Positions 16,188-23,638 of a DNA stretch of 52,119 bases are shown here, piece by piece; positions within the stretch are counted from its first letter, which is position 1; each line of letters begins with the position of its first letter. The notes below the pieces were generated by a model. That model was not told where the DNA came from. It ran no database searches and was given only the letters and a program-made list of their open reading frames with translations. Both the position numbers and the translations under genes were made by a program. The DNA comes from Pseudomonadota bacterium (lineage in GTDB: Bacteria > Pseudomonadota > Gammaproteobacteria > Burkholderiales > Burkholderiaceae_C), in assembly GCA_029779845.1 (NCBI GenBank), contig JAKOZT010000109.1:1-52119 (forward strand), written 5' to 3'.

Positions 16188-17246
16188 TCATTCGGCCCCT
16201 CGCAGCTTCGGATCGAGCGCGTCGCGCAGCGCATCGGTCATCAGCGAGAAGGCGGTGACGAACACCGCCATGAAGGCCGTCGCCGCGGCGAGCTGCCACC
16301 AGTGGCCGAGGATCAGCTCGCTTTGCGCTTCCGCCAGCATCGTGCCCCAGCTGACCTGGTCGACGCTGACGCCCAGGCCCAGGTACGACAGGATCACCTC
16401 CGCCTTGATGAAGCCGACCACGAGGATGGACAGCTGCACCAGGATCACGTGGCTGACGTTGGGCAGGATGTGGCGGAAGATGCGCGAGGCCGCGCTCGCG
16501 CCGATCGCCTCGGCGGCGCGCACGTACTCGCGCACCGAGTGCTTGAGGAATTCGGCGCGCACCAGGCGGTAGATGCCCGTCCAGCCGGTCAGCCCGAGGA
16601 TCAGCACCACCGACTGCACGCCGCGCCCGGCCACCGCCGCGAAGGCGAAGATCAAGAGGATGCCGGGGATCGAGGTGAAGACGTTGTAGAGCCACTCGAG
16701 GAAGTCGCCGACGCGGCCGCCGAAGAAGCCCGCCAGTGCGCCCAGCACGGTGCCGATCAGCGTGGCGACGATGGCCGCCGCGACGCCGACGAACACCGAG
16801 ATCTGCGCGCCCTTGATCGCCTTGGCGAGCACGTCGCGGCCGAGGCGGTCGCCGCCGAAGGGCAGCGTGTCGCGCTTGACCACGTCGGCGGTCTGGTACT
16901 TCTTCGCCAGCTCGGCCCATTCGGCATAACGCGGCGCCAGCGGGTCGAACGCCGAGATGTCGACGTTCGGGCCGCTGGGCACGGGGATCGCGCTGGCGGC
17001 TTCCTTGTGCGCCGGGCCCAGGAAGGTGGGCGGCGCGTTGGGCACGCCGATCTCGCGCTGCCAGTCGCCGGCCACCAGGCCCAGCGCAGCGGCCAGCATC
17101 AGCAGCACGAAGGCCGCCACGACGGCGAGCGACACCATGCCGACGCGGTCGCCCTTGAAGCGCCGCCACGCGGCGGCCCACACGCCTTCCGAGCGCGCGG
17201 GCTTAGCCAAGCTCAGCCCGAACGGAGCAGGAATACCCGCGCTCAT
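16188..17246 (-). CDS. Peptide-type ABC transporter permease (YejE/DppC-like)
   Basis: 352 aa. After a short cytoplasmic N-terminus and first helix (about 38-60), a long periplasmic insert (about 60-150) precedes the transport core, an arrangement of the YejE branch rather than classical DppC. The binding-protein-dependent transport signature region EYVRAAEAIGASAASRIFRHILPN couples to the ATPase. The start ATG overlaps the stop of the upstream permease (ATGA). It is the second membrane subunit of the importer. Confidence 0.93.
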   Translation of the reverse strand: MSAGIPAPFGLSLAKPARSEGVWAAAWRRFKGDRVGMVSLAVVAAFVLLMLAAALGLVAGDWQREIGVPNAPPTFLGPAHKEAASAIPVPSGPNVDISAFDPLAPRYAEWAELAKKYQTADVVKRDTLPFGGDRLGRDVLAKAIKGAQISVFVGVAAAIVATLIGTVLGALAGFFGGRVGDFLEWLYNVFTSIPGILLIFAFAAVAGRGVQSVVLILGLTGWTGIYRLVRAEFLKHSVREYVRAAEAIGASAASRIFRHILPNVSHVILVQLSILVVGFIKAEVILSYLGLGVSVDQVSWGTMLAEAQSELILGHWWQLAAATAFMAVFVTAFSLMTDALRDALDPKLRGAE

Positions 17247-18181
17247 TTGAGAACCACCCGCGGGTCGACCAGCTTGTAGAGCACGTCGGTGGCGAGGTTC
17301 ACCACCATCGTGATCACCGCGAGGTAGATCGTCACCGCCTGGATCACCGGATAGTCGCTGCGGTTCACCGCCAGCAGCACCTCGCGGCCCAGGCCGGGGA
17401 TGGAGAAGAACACCTCGATCAGGAACGAGCCGACGAAGATGCCCGGCAGCGACACCGCCACGTTGGTGAGGATGGGGATCAGCGCGTTGCGCATCACGTG
17501 CGTCAGCAGGATGCGCGGCTCGGCCAGGCCCTTGGCGCGCGCGGTGCGCACGTAGTCCTGGCCGATCTCGTCGAGGAAGAAGCTGCGGTACAGGCGCGTC
17601 TGCGGCGCGATGCCCACCATCACCGCCAGCAGCACCGGCAGCGGCGTGTAGACCAGCAGGTTGGTCGCCACGCTGTCGGTCCAGCCCTGGACCGGGAACC
17701 AGCCGAGCTGGAAGGCGAACACGTACTGGCCGACGATCACGTAGACGAGGAAGGAGATCGACAGCGCGATCGTCGTCGCCACCATGATCGTGCGGTCGGT
17801 CAGCGAGCCGCGCAGGTAGGCCACCAGCAGTGCGATCGGAATCGCCAGCAGCGTGTCGAGGATCAGGATGGGCACCATCACCGTCAGCGTGGCGGGCAAG
17901 CGCGTGGCGAACAGGTTCGCCACCGACTCATTGGTGGCCCAGCTGCGCCCCCAGTCGAACGTGGCGATCTGCTTCAGGAAGATGCCCAGCTGCACCCACC
18001 ACGGCTCGTTGAGCCCGAGCTGCTGGCGGATCGCGTCGACCTGCTCGGGCGAAGCCGACAGCCCGCCGAGGATCTCGGCCGGATCGCCGCCGAAGGCCTT
18101 GAAGAGAAAGAACACCAGCAGCACGACGCCGGCGAGCGTCGGGATCATCTGCCACAGGCGTCGGATCAGGTAGGCGGCCAT
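17243..18181 (-). CDS. Peptide-type ABC transporter permease (YejB/DppB-like)
   Basis: 312 aa with six helices. The opening AAYLIRRLWQMIPTLAGVVLL is the standard DppB/YejB first helix, so the ATG at 18181 is preferred over one seven codons upstream. The coupling motif QDYVRTARAKGLAEPRILLTHVMRNALIP is intact. It is the first gene of the three-gene minus-strand transporter operon, divergent from the three solute-binding protein genes. The shared promoter region is only about 45-65 nt. Confidence 0.93.
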   Translation of the reverse strand: MAAYLIRRLWQMIPTLAGVVLLVFFLFKAFGGDPAEILGGLSASPEQVDAIRQQLGLNEPWWVQLGIFLKQIATFDWGRSWATNESVANLFATRLPATLTVMVPILILDTLLAIPIALLVAYLRGSLTDRTIMVATTIALSISFLVYVIVGQYVFAFQLGWFPVQGWTDSVATNLLVYTPLPVLLAVMVGIAPQTRLYRSFFLDEIGQDYVRTARAKGLAEPRILLTHVMRNALIPILTNVAVSLPGIFVGSFLIEVFFSIPGLGREVLLAVNRSDYPVIQAVTIYLAVITMVVNLATDVLYKLVDPRVVLK

Positions 18182-18209
18182 GGCCCGCGAGTCTAGGGCC
18201 ATCCGCCGA

Positions 18210-18215
18210 TAGACT
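18210..18215 (+). promoter_or_regulatory. -10-like TAGACT for the solute-binding protein operon
   Basis: TAGACT lies 8 nt before the ATG of a 7-codon leader ORF (18224) and 31 nt before the first binding-protein start. It sits in the short divergent gap opposite the permease operon. Confidence 0.35.
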
Positions 18216-18223
18216 CGGCGCGC

Positions 18224-18247
18224 ATGCGACCCCGAGAATTCCCGTGA
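18224..18247 (+). CDS. Seven-codon leader ORF (MRPREFP) overlapping the first binding protein
   Basis: ATG at 18224, stop TGA at 18245-18247; the last A of the stop is the first base of the binding-protein ATG (TGATG). The leader ATG is near-leaderless behind TAGACT, whereas the binding-protein ATG has no strong Shine-Dalgarno. This makes termination-reinitiation a plausible way to translate the downstream gene. It might also be chance. Confidence 0.3.
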   Translation: MRPREFP

Positions 18248-20055
18248 TGTCCGTGCGCAGCTTCGCCGCAGCCTTGATGCTCGTGCTCGCGAATGCCGCC
18301 GTGGCGGACGACGCTCCGCGTGTGCTGCGCTACGCCTTCCCGATCGCCGAGACCGGTTTCGATCCGGCGCAGATCTCCGATCTGTACTCGCGCACCGTGG
18401 TGGCCGGCATCTTCGAGACGCCGCTGGTGTTCGACTTCCTGGCGCGGCCGTTCAAGATGAAACCCGGCACCGCCGCCGAGATGCCGGGCATCAGCGAGGA
18501 CTTCCGCAGCTTCACCTTCCGCATCCGCCCGGGCATCTACTTCGCCGACGACCCGGCGTTCAAGGGCAGGAAGCGCGAGCTGGTCGCCGAGGACTACGTC
18601 TACAGCCTCAAGCGCCACTACGACCCGCGCTGGAACAGCCCGAACCTGTATCGCCTGGAGGCGGCCAAGATCCTCGGCCTGTCGGAGCTGCGCCGCGAGG
18701 TGCTGAAGAACAAGACGCCCTTTCCCTACGAGCGCGAGGTCGAGGGCCTGCGCGCGCTCGATCGCTACACCGTCCAGGTGAAGCTGGCCGAACCCTCGCC
18801 GCGCTTCCACCAGGAGGTGATGACCGACGCGGGCAACTTCGGCGCGCTGGCGCGCGAAGTGGTCGAGGCCTATGGCGACAAGATCATGGAGCACCCGGTG
18901 GGCACCGGGCCGTTCCGCCTTGCGCAGTGGCGGCGCAGCTCGCTGATCGTGCTGGAGCGCAACCCCGGCTTTCGCGAGCAGTTCTACGACGAGGAAGCGC
19001 CCGCCGACGATGCGCGCTCGCAGGCGATCGCCGCGCAGTTGAAGGGCCGGCGCATGCCGATGCTCGACCGCGTCGAGATCGCGATCATCGAGGAGTCGCA
19101 GCCGCGCTGGCTGTCGTTCCTCAACGCGCAGAGCGACCTGATGGAGCGGCTGCCCAACGAGTTCGCGCCGGTCGTGATCCCGAACGACAAGCTGGCGCCG
19201 AACCTCGCCAGGCGCGGCATCACGATGGACCGCGCGCCGCTGGTGGACATCACGCTGGCCGCGATGTTCAACCAGGACAACCCGGTGGTGGGCGGCTACA
19301 CGCCCGAGAAGGTGGCGCTGCGCCGCGCCATCGCGCTGGCCTACGACAGCGAGCAGGAGATCCTGCTGGTGCGCAAGGCGCAGGCGATTCCCGCGCAGAC
19401 CGCGGTGGCGCCGCTGACCTTCGGCTACAACCCGGCGCTGAAGACGACGATGAGCGAGTACGACCCGGCGCGCGCGCGGGCGCTGCTCGACCTGTACGGC
19501 TATGTCGACCGCGACGGCGACGGCTGGCGCGATCTGCCCGACGGCTCCGCGCTGGTGCTGGAGTACGCCACGCAGCCCGACCAGGCGAGCCGCCAGCTCG
19601 CCGAGCTGTGGCAGAAGAACATGAAGGCGGTCGGGCTGAAGATGGTTTTCAAGGTCGCCAAGTGGCCCGAGAACCTGAAGGCCTCGCGTGCCGGCAAGCT
19701 GATGATCTGGGGCGCCGCCTGGGCCGCCACCACGCCCGACGCCGACACCTTCCTCGCGCTGGCCTACGGGCCGAACAAGGGCGGCGCGAACCACGCGCGC
19801 TTCGCGCTGCCGGCCTTCGACGCGCTGTACCGCCGGCAGGCCGTGCTGCCCGACGGGCCCGAGCGCTTGCGCACCATCGAGGAGGCCAGCAAGCTGATGG
19901 TGGCGTATGTGCCCTACAAGCTCAGCAGCCACCGCATCGCCACCGATCTGATGCACCCGTGGGTGATCGGGTTTCGGCGCAACCCGTTCGTGCGCGAGTT
20001 CTACAAGTACCTCGACGTCGACCCGGCGCTGCGCGCGAAGGAAGAGGCGAAGTGA
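18247..20055 (+). CDS. Family 5 extracellular solute-binding protein, copy 1
   Basis: 602 aa with a Sec signal peptide (SVRSFAAALMLVLANAAVADD). It is an SBP_bac_5 receptor of the peptide/nickel class, delivering substrate to the divergent YejB/E/F-like importer. Conserved blocks: ETGFDPAQISDLYSRTV, FRSFTFRIRPGIYFADDPAFKG, EHPVGTGPFRL, VALRRAIALAYD and DLYGYVDRDGDGWR. Copies 2 and 3 share every block. A GTG three bases earlier (18244) is an alternative start; ATG at 18247 overlaps the leader ORF stop. Its stop overlaps the GTG of copy 2, so the operon is translationally coupled. Confidence 0.94.
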   Translation: MSVRSFAAALMLVLANAAVADDAPRVLRYAFPIAETGFDPAQISDLYSRTVVAGIFETPLVFDFLARPFKMKPGTAAEMPGISEDFRSFTFRIRPGIYFADDPAFKGRKRELVAEDYVYSLKRHYDPRWNSPNLYRLEAAKILGLSELRREVLKNKTPFPYEREVEGLRALDRYTVQVKLAEPSPRFHQEVMTDAGNFGALAREVVEAYGDKIMEHPVGTGPFRLAQWRRSSLIVLERNPGFREQFYDEEAPADDARSQAIAAQLKGRRMPMLDRVEIAIIEESQPRWLSFLNAQSDLMERLPNEFAPVVIPNDKLAPNLARRGITMDRAPLVDITLAAMFNQDNPVVGGYTPEKVALRRAIALAYDSEQEILLVRKAQAIPAQTAVAPLTFGYNPALKTTMSEYDPARARALLDLYGYVDRDGDGWRDLPDGSALVLEYATQPDQASRQLAELWQKNMKAVGLKMVFKVAKWPENLKASRAGKLMIWGAAWAATTPDADTFLALAYGPNKGGANHARFALPAFDALYRRQAVLPDGPERLRTIEEASKLMVAYVPYKLSSHRIATDLMHPWVIGFRRNPFVREFYKYLDVDPALRAKEEAK

Positions 20056-21842
20056 AGAGGGCGCTTCGAGTCTTCGCACTCGCGCTGCTGTGCGCGCTGC
20101 CGGTGTTCGCCTCGGCGCAGGCGCAGAAGGTGTTCCGCTACGCCTTCCCCGCCGCCGAGACCGGCTTCGACCCGGCGCGCATCAGCGATCTGTACTCGCG
20201 CACCGTCACCGCGCACGTCTTCGACGGGCTGTACCACTTCGATGCGCTGGCGCGGCCCTTCCTCGTGCGGCCCAACGTCGCCGACGGCATGCCGCAGCAT
20301 TCGGACGACTTCCGCACCTGGACCGTCCGCATCCGCCCCGGCATCCACTTCGCCGACGACCCGGCCTTCAAGGGCGCGAAGCGCGAGCTGGTGGCGCAGG
20401 ACTTCGTCTACTCGTACAAGCGCTTCTTCGACCCCGAGACCAAGAGCCCGGTGTACTCGGGCCTGGCCGAGCAGGGCATGCTCGGGCTCGACGAATTGCG
20501 CGCGCAGGCGCTGAAGAGCGGACGCTTCGACTACGACCGCGAAGTCGAAGGCCTGCGCGCGATCGACCGCCACACGATCCAGTTCAAGCTCAAGGCGCCG
20601 CGCCCGCGCTTCATCTACACGCTGGCCGCCGGCGACCTGTTCGGCGCGGTGGCGCGCGAGGTGATCGAGGCCTACGCCGGCCACACGATGGAGCACCCGG
20701 TGGGCACCGGGCCGTTCCGCCTGGCCGAATGGCGGCGCAGCTCACGCATCGTGCTGGAGCGCAACCCGAACTTCCGCGAGCTGCACTACGACGCGCAGCC
20801 GGCCGCCGACGACGCCGAGGGCCAGGCCATCCTGGCGCGCTTCAAGGGCCGCCGGCTGCCGATGATCGACCGCGTCGAGATCAGCATCATCGAGGTGCAG
20901 CAGCCGCGCTGGCTGGCCTTCCTCAACGAGCAGTTCGACCTGCTGCCGGTGCCGGGCGACTTCGTCAACATGGCGGCGCCGAACGGCAAGCTCGCGCCCA
21001 ACCTGGCCCGGCGCGGCATGGCGCTGCACCGCGTGCTGAACCCCGACCGCACGCTGTACTTCTTCAACATGGAGGATGCGCTGGTCGGCGGCGTCACGCC
21101 CGAGAAGGTGGCGCTGCGCCGCGCCATCAGCCTGGCCACCGACACCGCGCGCGAGATCGTCAGCGTGTGGCGCGGGCAGGCCATTCCCGCGCAGAGCATC
21201 GTGGCGCCCGGCACCTGGGGCTACGACCCGGCCTACAAGAGCGAGAACAGCGACTACGACCCGGCGCGCGCCAAGGCGCTGCTCGACCTGTACGGCTACG
21301 TCGACCGCGACGGCGACGGCTGGCGCGAGCGCCCCGACGGCACGCCGCTGGAGCTGCGCTACGCCTCCACGCCCGACGAAAGCTCGCGCCCCTACGACGA
21401 GCTGTGGAAGCGCAACATGGACGCGGTCGGCCTGCGCCTGGTGATCGACAAGGCGCAGTGGCCCGAGCAGCTCAAGCGCGCCAAGGCCGGCCAGCTGATG
21501 ATCTGGCAGCTCGGCTACTCGGCCGCGAATCCGGACGTGCAGGACGGGCTGGGCATCCTCTACGGCCCGGCCGCCGGCGGGCAGAACCTGCCGCGCTTTC
21601 GCGACGCGCGCTTCGATGCGATCTACCGCCAGATGGACAGCCTGCCCGACGGGCCCGAGCGGCTCGCGCTGCTGCGCGAATCGCAGGCCATCGTCACCGC
21701 GCTCATGCCGATGAAATACAAGGTGCACCGCGTGCTGACCGACCTGACGCAGCCCTGGGTGGACGGCTACCGCCGGCCGCTGTACGGCAACCAGTTCTGG
21801 CAGTACATCGACATAGCCCCGGCCCAGCAGCAGCGGCGATGA
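20052..21842 (+). CDS. Family 5 extracellular solute-binding protein, copy 2
   Basis: 596 aa from a GTG that overlaps the previous stop (GTGA). Signal peptide KRALRVFALALLCALPVFASAQA. It is colinear with copy 1 along the whole length (AETGFDPARISDLYSRTVT, RIRPGIHFADDPAFKGAKRELVAQDF, EHPVGTGPFRLAEWRRSS, PEKVALRRAIS, DLYGYVDRDGDGWR). It differs in the substrate-lobe segment around residues 320-350, where it reads HRVLNPDRTLYFFNMED in place of copy 1's DRAPLVDITLAAMFNQD. That suggests a different ligand preference. The stop overlaps the ATG of copy 3. Confidence 0.94.
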   Translation: MKRALRVFALALLCALPVFASAQAQKVFRYAFPAAETGFDPARISDLYSRTVTAHVFDGLYHFDALARPFLVRPNVADGMPQHSDDFRTWTVRIRPGIHFADDPAFKGAKRELVAQDFVYSYKRFFDPETKSPVYSGLAEQGMLGLDELRAQALKSGRFDYDREVEGLRAIDRHTIQFKLKAPRPRFIYTLAAGDLFGAVAREVIEAYAGHTMEHPVGTGPFRLAEWRRSSRIVLERNPNFRELHYDAQPAADDAEGQAILARFKGRRLPMIDRVEISIIEVQQPRWLAFLNEQFDLLPVPGDFVNMAAPNGKLAPNLARRGMALHRVLNPDRTLYFFNMEDALVGGVTPEKVALRRAISLATDTAREIVSVWRGQAIPAQSIVAPGTWGYDPAYKSENSDYDPARAKALLDLYGYVDRDGDGWRERPDGTPLELRYASTPDESSRPYDELWKRNMDAVGLRLVIDKAQWPEQLKRAKAGQLMIWQLGYSAANPDVQDGLGILYGPAAGGQNLPRFRDARFDAIYRQMDSLPDGPERLALLRESQAIVTALMPMKYKVHRVLTDLTQPWVDGYRRPLYGNQFWQYIDIAPAQQQRR

Positions 21843-23638
21843 AGCGGCGTGCCTGGCTCGGGGCTTCGGCGCTGTCGCTGTCGCTGGCGCTGCCGCGCCT
21901 CGCGGCGGGCGCGCCGGTGCGCGACAACACGCTGCGCGTGGCGTTCCGCGTCGCCGAGACCGGCTTCGACCCGGTGGCCGTCGGCGACGAGAACTCGAAC
22001 CGCGTCACCGCCTGCATCTTCGAATCGCCGCTGACCTACGACCACCTCGCGCGGCCGGTGACGATGGTGCCGCTCACCGCGACCGCCCTGCCCGAGGTGG
22101 CCGACGACTTCCGCAGCTTCACCTTCCGCATCCGGCCGGGCATCTTCTTCGCCGACGACCCGGTGTTCAAGGACAAGCCGCGCGAACTGGTGGCGGCCGA
22201 CTACGTCTACGCCGTCAAGCGCTACTACGACCCGCGCAACAACAGCGAGCTGCTCTACCTGTGGCAGAACGCCGGGCTGCTGGGCCTGAGCGAACTGCGC
22301 GAGCGCGCGATCAGGAACAGGACGCCCTTCGACTACGACGCCGAGGTCGAAGGCATCCGCGCGCTGGACCGCTACCGCTTCCGCGTGCGGCTGGCGCGGC
22401 CGGCGCCGCGCCTGGCGTTTCTCTTCGCGCAGACCGGGCTGGCCGGCGCGGTCGCGCGCGAGGTGGTCGAGGCCTACGGCGCCGACATCGCCGCGCACCC
22501 GGTGGGCACCGGCGCGTACATGCTCGGCGCGTGGCGGCGCGGCTCGCGCATCGAGCTGGTTCGCAACCCGCGCTACCGCGAGCGTTTCTTCGAGGGCGCG
22601 CCGGCCGAAGGCGATGTGCAGGCACAGGCCATCGCCGCGCAACTCGCAGGGCGGCGCCTGCCGCTGGCCGATCGGGTCGAGATCAGCGTGATCGAAGAAT
22701 CGCAGCCGCGCTGGCTGGCGTTTCTGGACGGCTCGCTCGACCAGCTCGAGCTGCCGGTCGACTTCACGCCGGTGGCCGTGCCCGGCGGCACGCTCGCGCC
22801 GCACCTCGCCCGGCGCGGCGTGCGCCTGCAGCGCGTGCCGCAGCCCGACATGGTGATGACCTACTTCAACATGCTGCACCCGCTGGTGGGCGGCTACGCG
22901 CCCGAGAAGGTGGCGCTGCGCCGCGCCGTCGCGCTGGCCTACGACAGCGAAGAGGAACTGCGCGCGCTGCGCCACGGCCAGGGCATCCCGGCGCAATCGA
23001 CCGTGCCGCCCTTCACCTCCGGCTACGACGCCGCCTACCGCAGCGAGATGAGCACGCACGACCCGGCGCGCGCGATGGCGCTGCTCGACCTGTACGGCTA
23101 CGTCGACCGCGACGGCGACGGCTGGCGCGAGCAGCCCGACGGCTCGCCGCTGGTGCTGCGCCTGTCGTCGACCAGCAGCCAGCTCTCGCGGCGCGGTAAC
23201 GAGCTGTGGCGCAAGCAGATGGCGCGCGTGGGCCTGCGCATGGCGTTCGACGTCGCCACCTGGCCCGACCTGCTCAAGCGCAGCCGCGCCGCCACGCTGA
23301 TGATGTGGGGCTACACCTGGGTGGCGCAGTCGCCCGACGGCGGCTTCTTCCTCGGCATCGCCTACGGGCCGAACGGCAACGAATCGAACGACGCGCGCTT
23401 CGCGCTGCCGGCCTTCGACCGCCTCTACGAGCGCCAGAGCGTGCTGAGCGACGGCGCCGAGCGCGACGCGCTGATGCGCGAGGGCAAGAACCTGCTGGCC
23501 GCGCACATGCCGTACAAGGCGCATGTGCACACCATCCTCAACGACCTGCTGCAGCCGCGCGTGCGCGGCTTCTGGCGCCACCCGTTCGCACGCGACACCT
23601 GGGTCTACACCGGGGTCGACCTGGAGACCAACGCATGA
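21839..23638 (+). CDS. Family 5 extracellular solute-binding protein, copy 3
   Basis: 599 aa; ATG overlaps the stop of copy 2 (ATGA). The leader MKRRAWLGASALSLSLALP has a twin-arginine followed by a hydrophobic stretch and AGA cleavage region, so Tat export is possible though Sec cannot be excluded. The other two copies lack an RR pair of this kind. The conserved blocks match copies 1 and 2 (AETGFDPVAVGDENSNRV, RIRPGIFFADDPVFKDK, AHPVGTGAYMLGAWRRGS, DLYGYVDRDGDGWR). The stop overlaps the start of the acetoacetyl-CoA synthetase gene. Confidence 0.94.
   Translation: MKRRAWLGASALSLSLALPRLAAGAPVRDNTLRVAFRVAETGFDPVAVGDENSNRVTACIFESPLTYDHLARPVTMVPLTATALPEVADDFRSFTFRIRPGIFFADDPVFKDKPRELVAADYVYAVKRYYDPRNNSELLYLWQNAGLLGLSELRERAIRNRTPFDYDAEVEGIRALDRYRFRVRLARPAPRLAFLFAQTGLAGAVAREVVEAYGADIAAHPVGTGAYMLGAWRRGSRIELVRNPRYRERFFEGAPAEGDVQAQAIAAQLAGRRLPLADRVEISVIEESQPRWLAFLDGSLDQLELPVDFTPVAVPGGTLAPHLARRGVRLQRVPQPDMVMTYFNMLHPLVGGYAPEKVALRRAVALAYDSEEELRALRHGQGIPAQSTVPPFTSGYDAAYRSEMSTHDPARAMALLDLYGYVDRDGDGWREQPDGSPLVLRLSSTSSQLSRRGNELWRKQMARVGLRMAFDVATWPDLLKRSRAATLMMWGYTWVAQSPDGGFFLGIAYGPNGNESNDARFALPAFDRLYERQSVLSDGAERDALMREGKNLLAAHMPYKAHVHTILNDLLQPRVRGFWRHPFARDTWVYTGVDLETNA

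Noticed and set aside
19481..19530. DRDGDGWR motif considered as a calcium-binding EF-hand or dockerin loop
   Set aside because: DxDGDG segments of this kind are a normal feature of family 5 solute-binding proteins. There are no paired loops or calcium-related context.
16105..20079. Long reverse- and forward-frame ORFs overlapping the ABC cluster, such as minus-strand 18193-20079
   Set aside because: Very high GC content removes stops in the alternative frames. The sequences are His/Arg/Gln or Arg/Ala-rich without domains and lie over clearly homologous genes on the other strand.
18927..21842. A 971-aa plus-strand frame that could look like a giant fusion protein
   Set aside because: Its first third is out-of-frame Arg/Ala-rich translation of binding protein 1. 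Only the part from 20052 has the signal peptide and family motifs.
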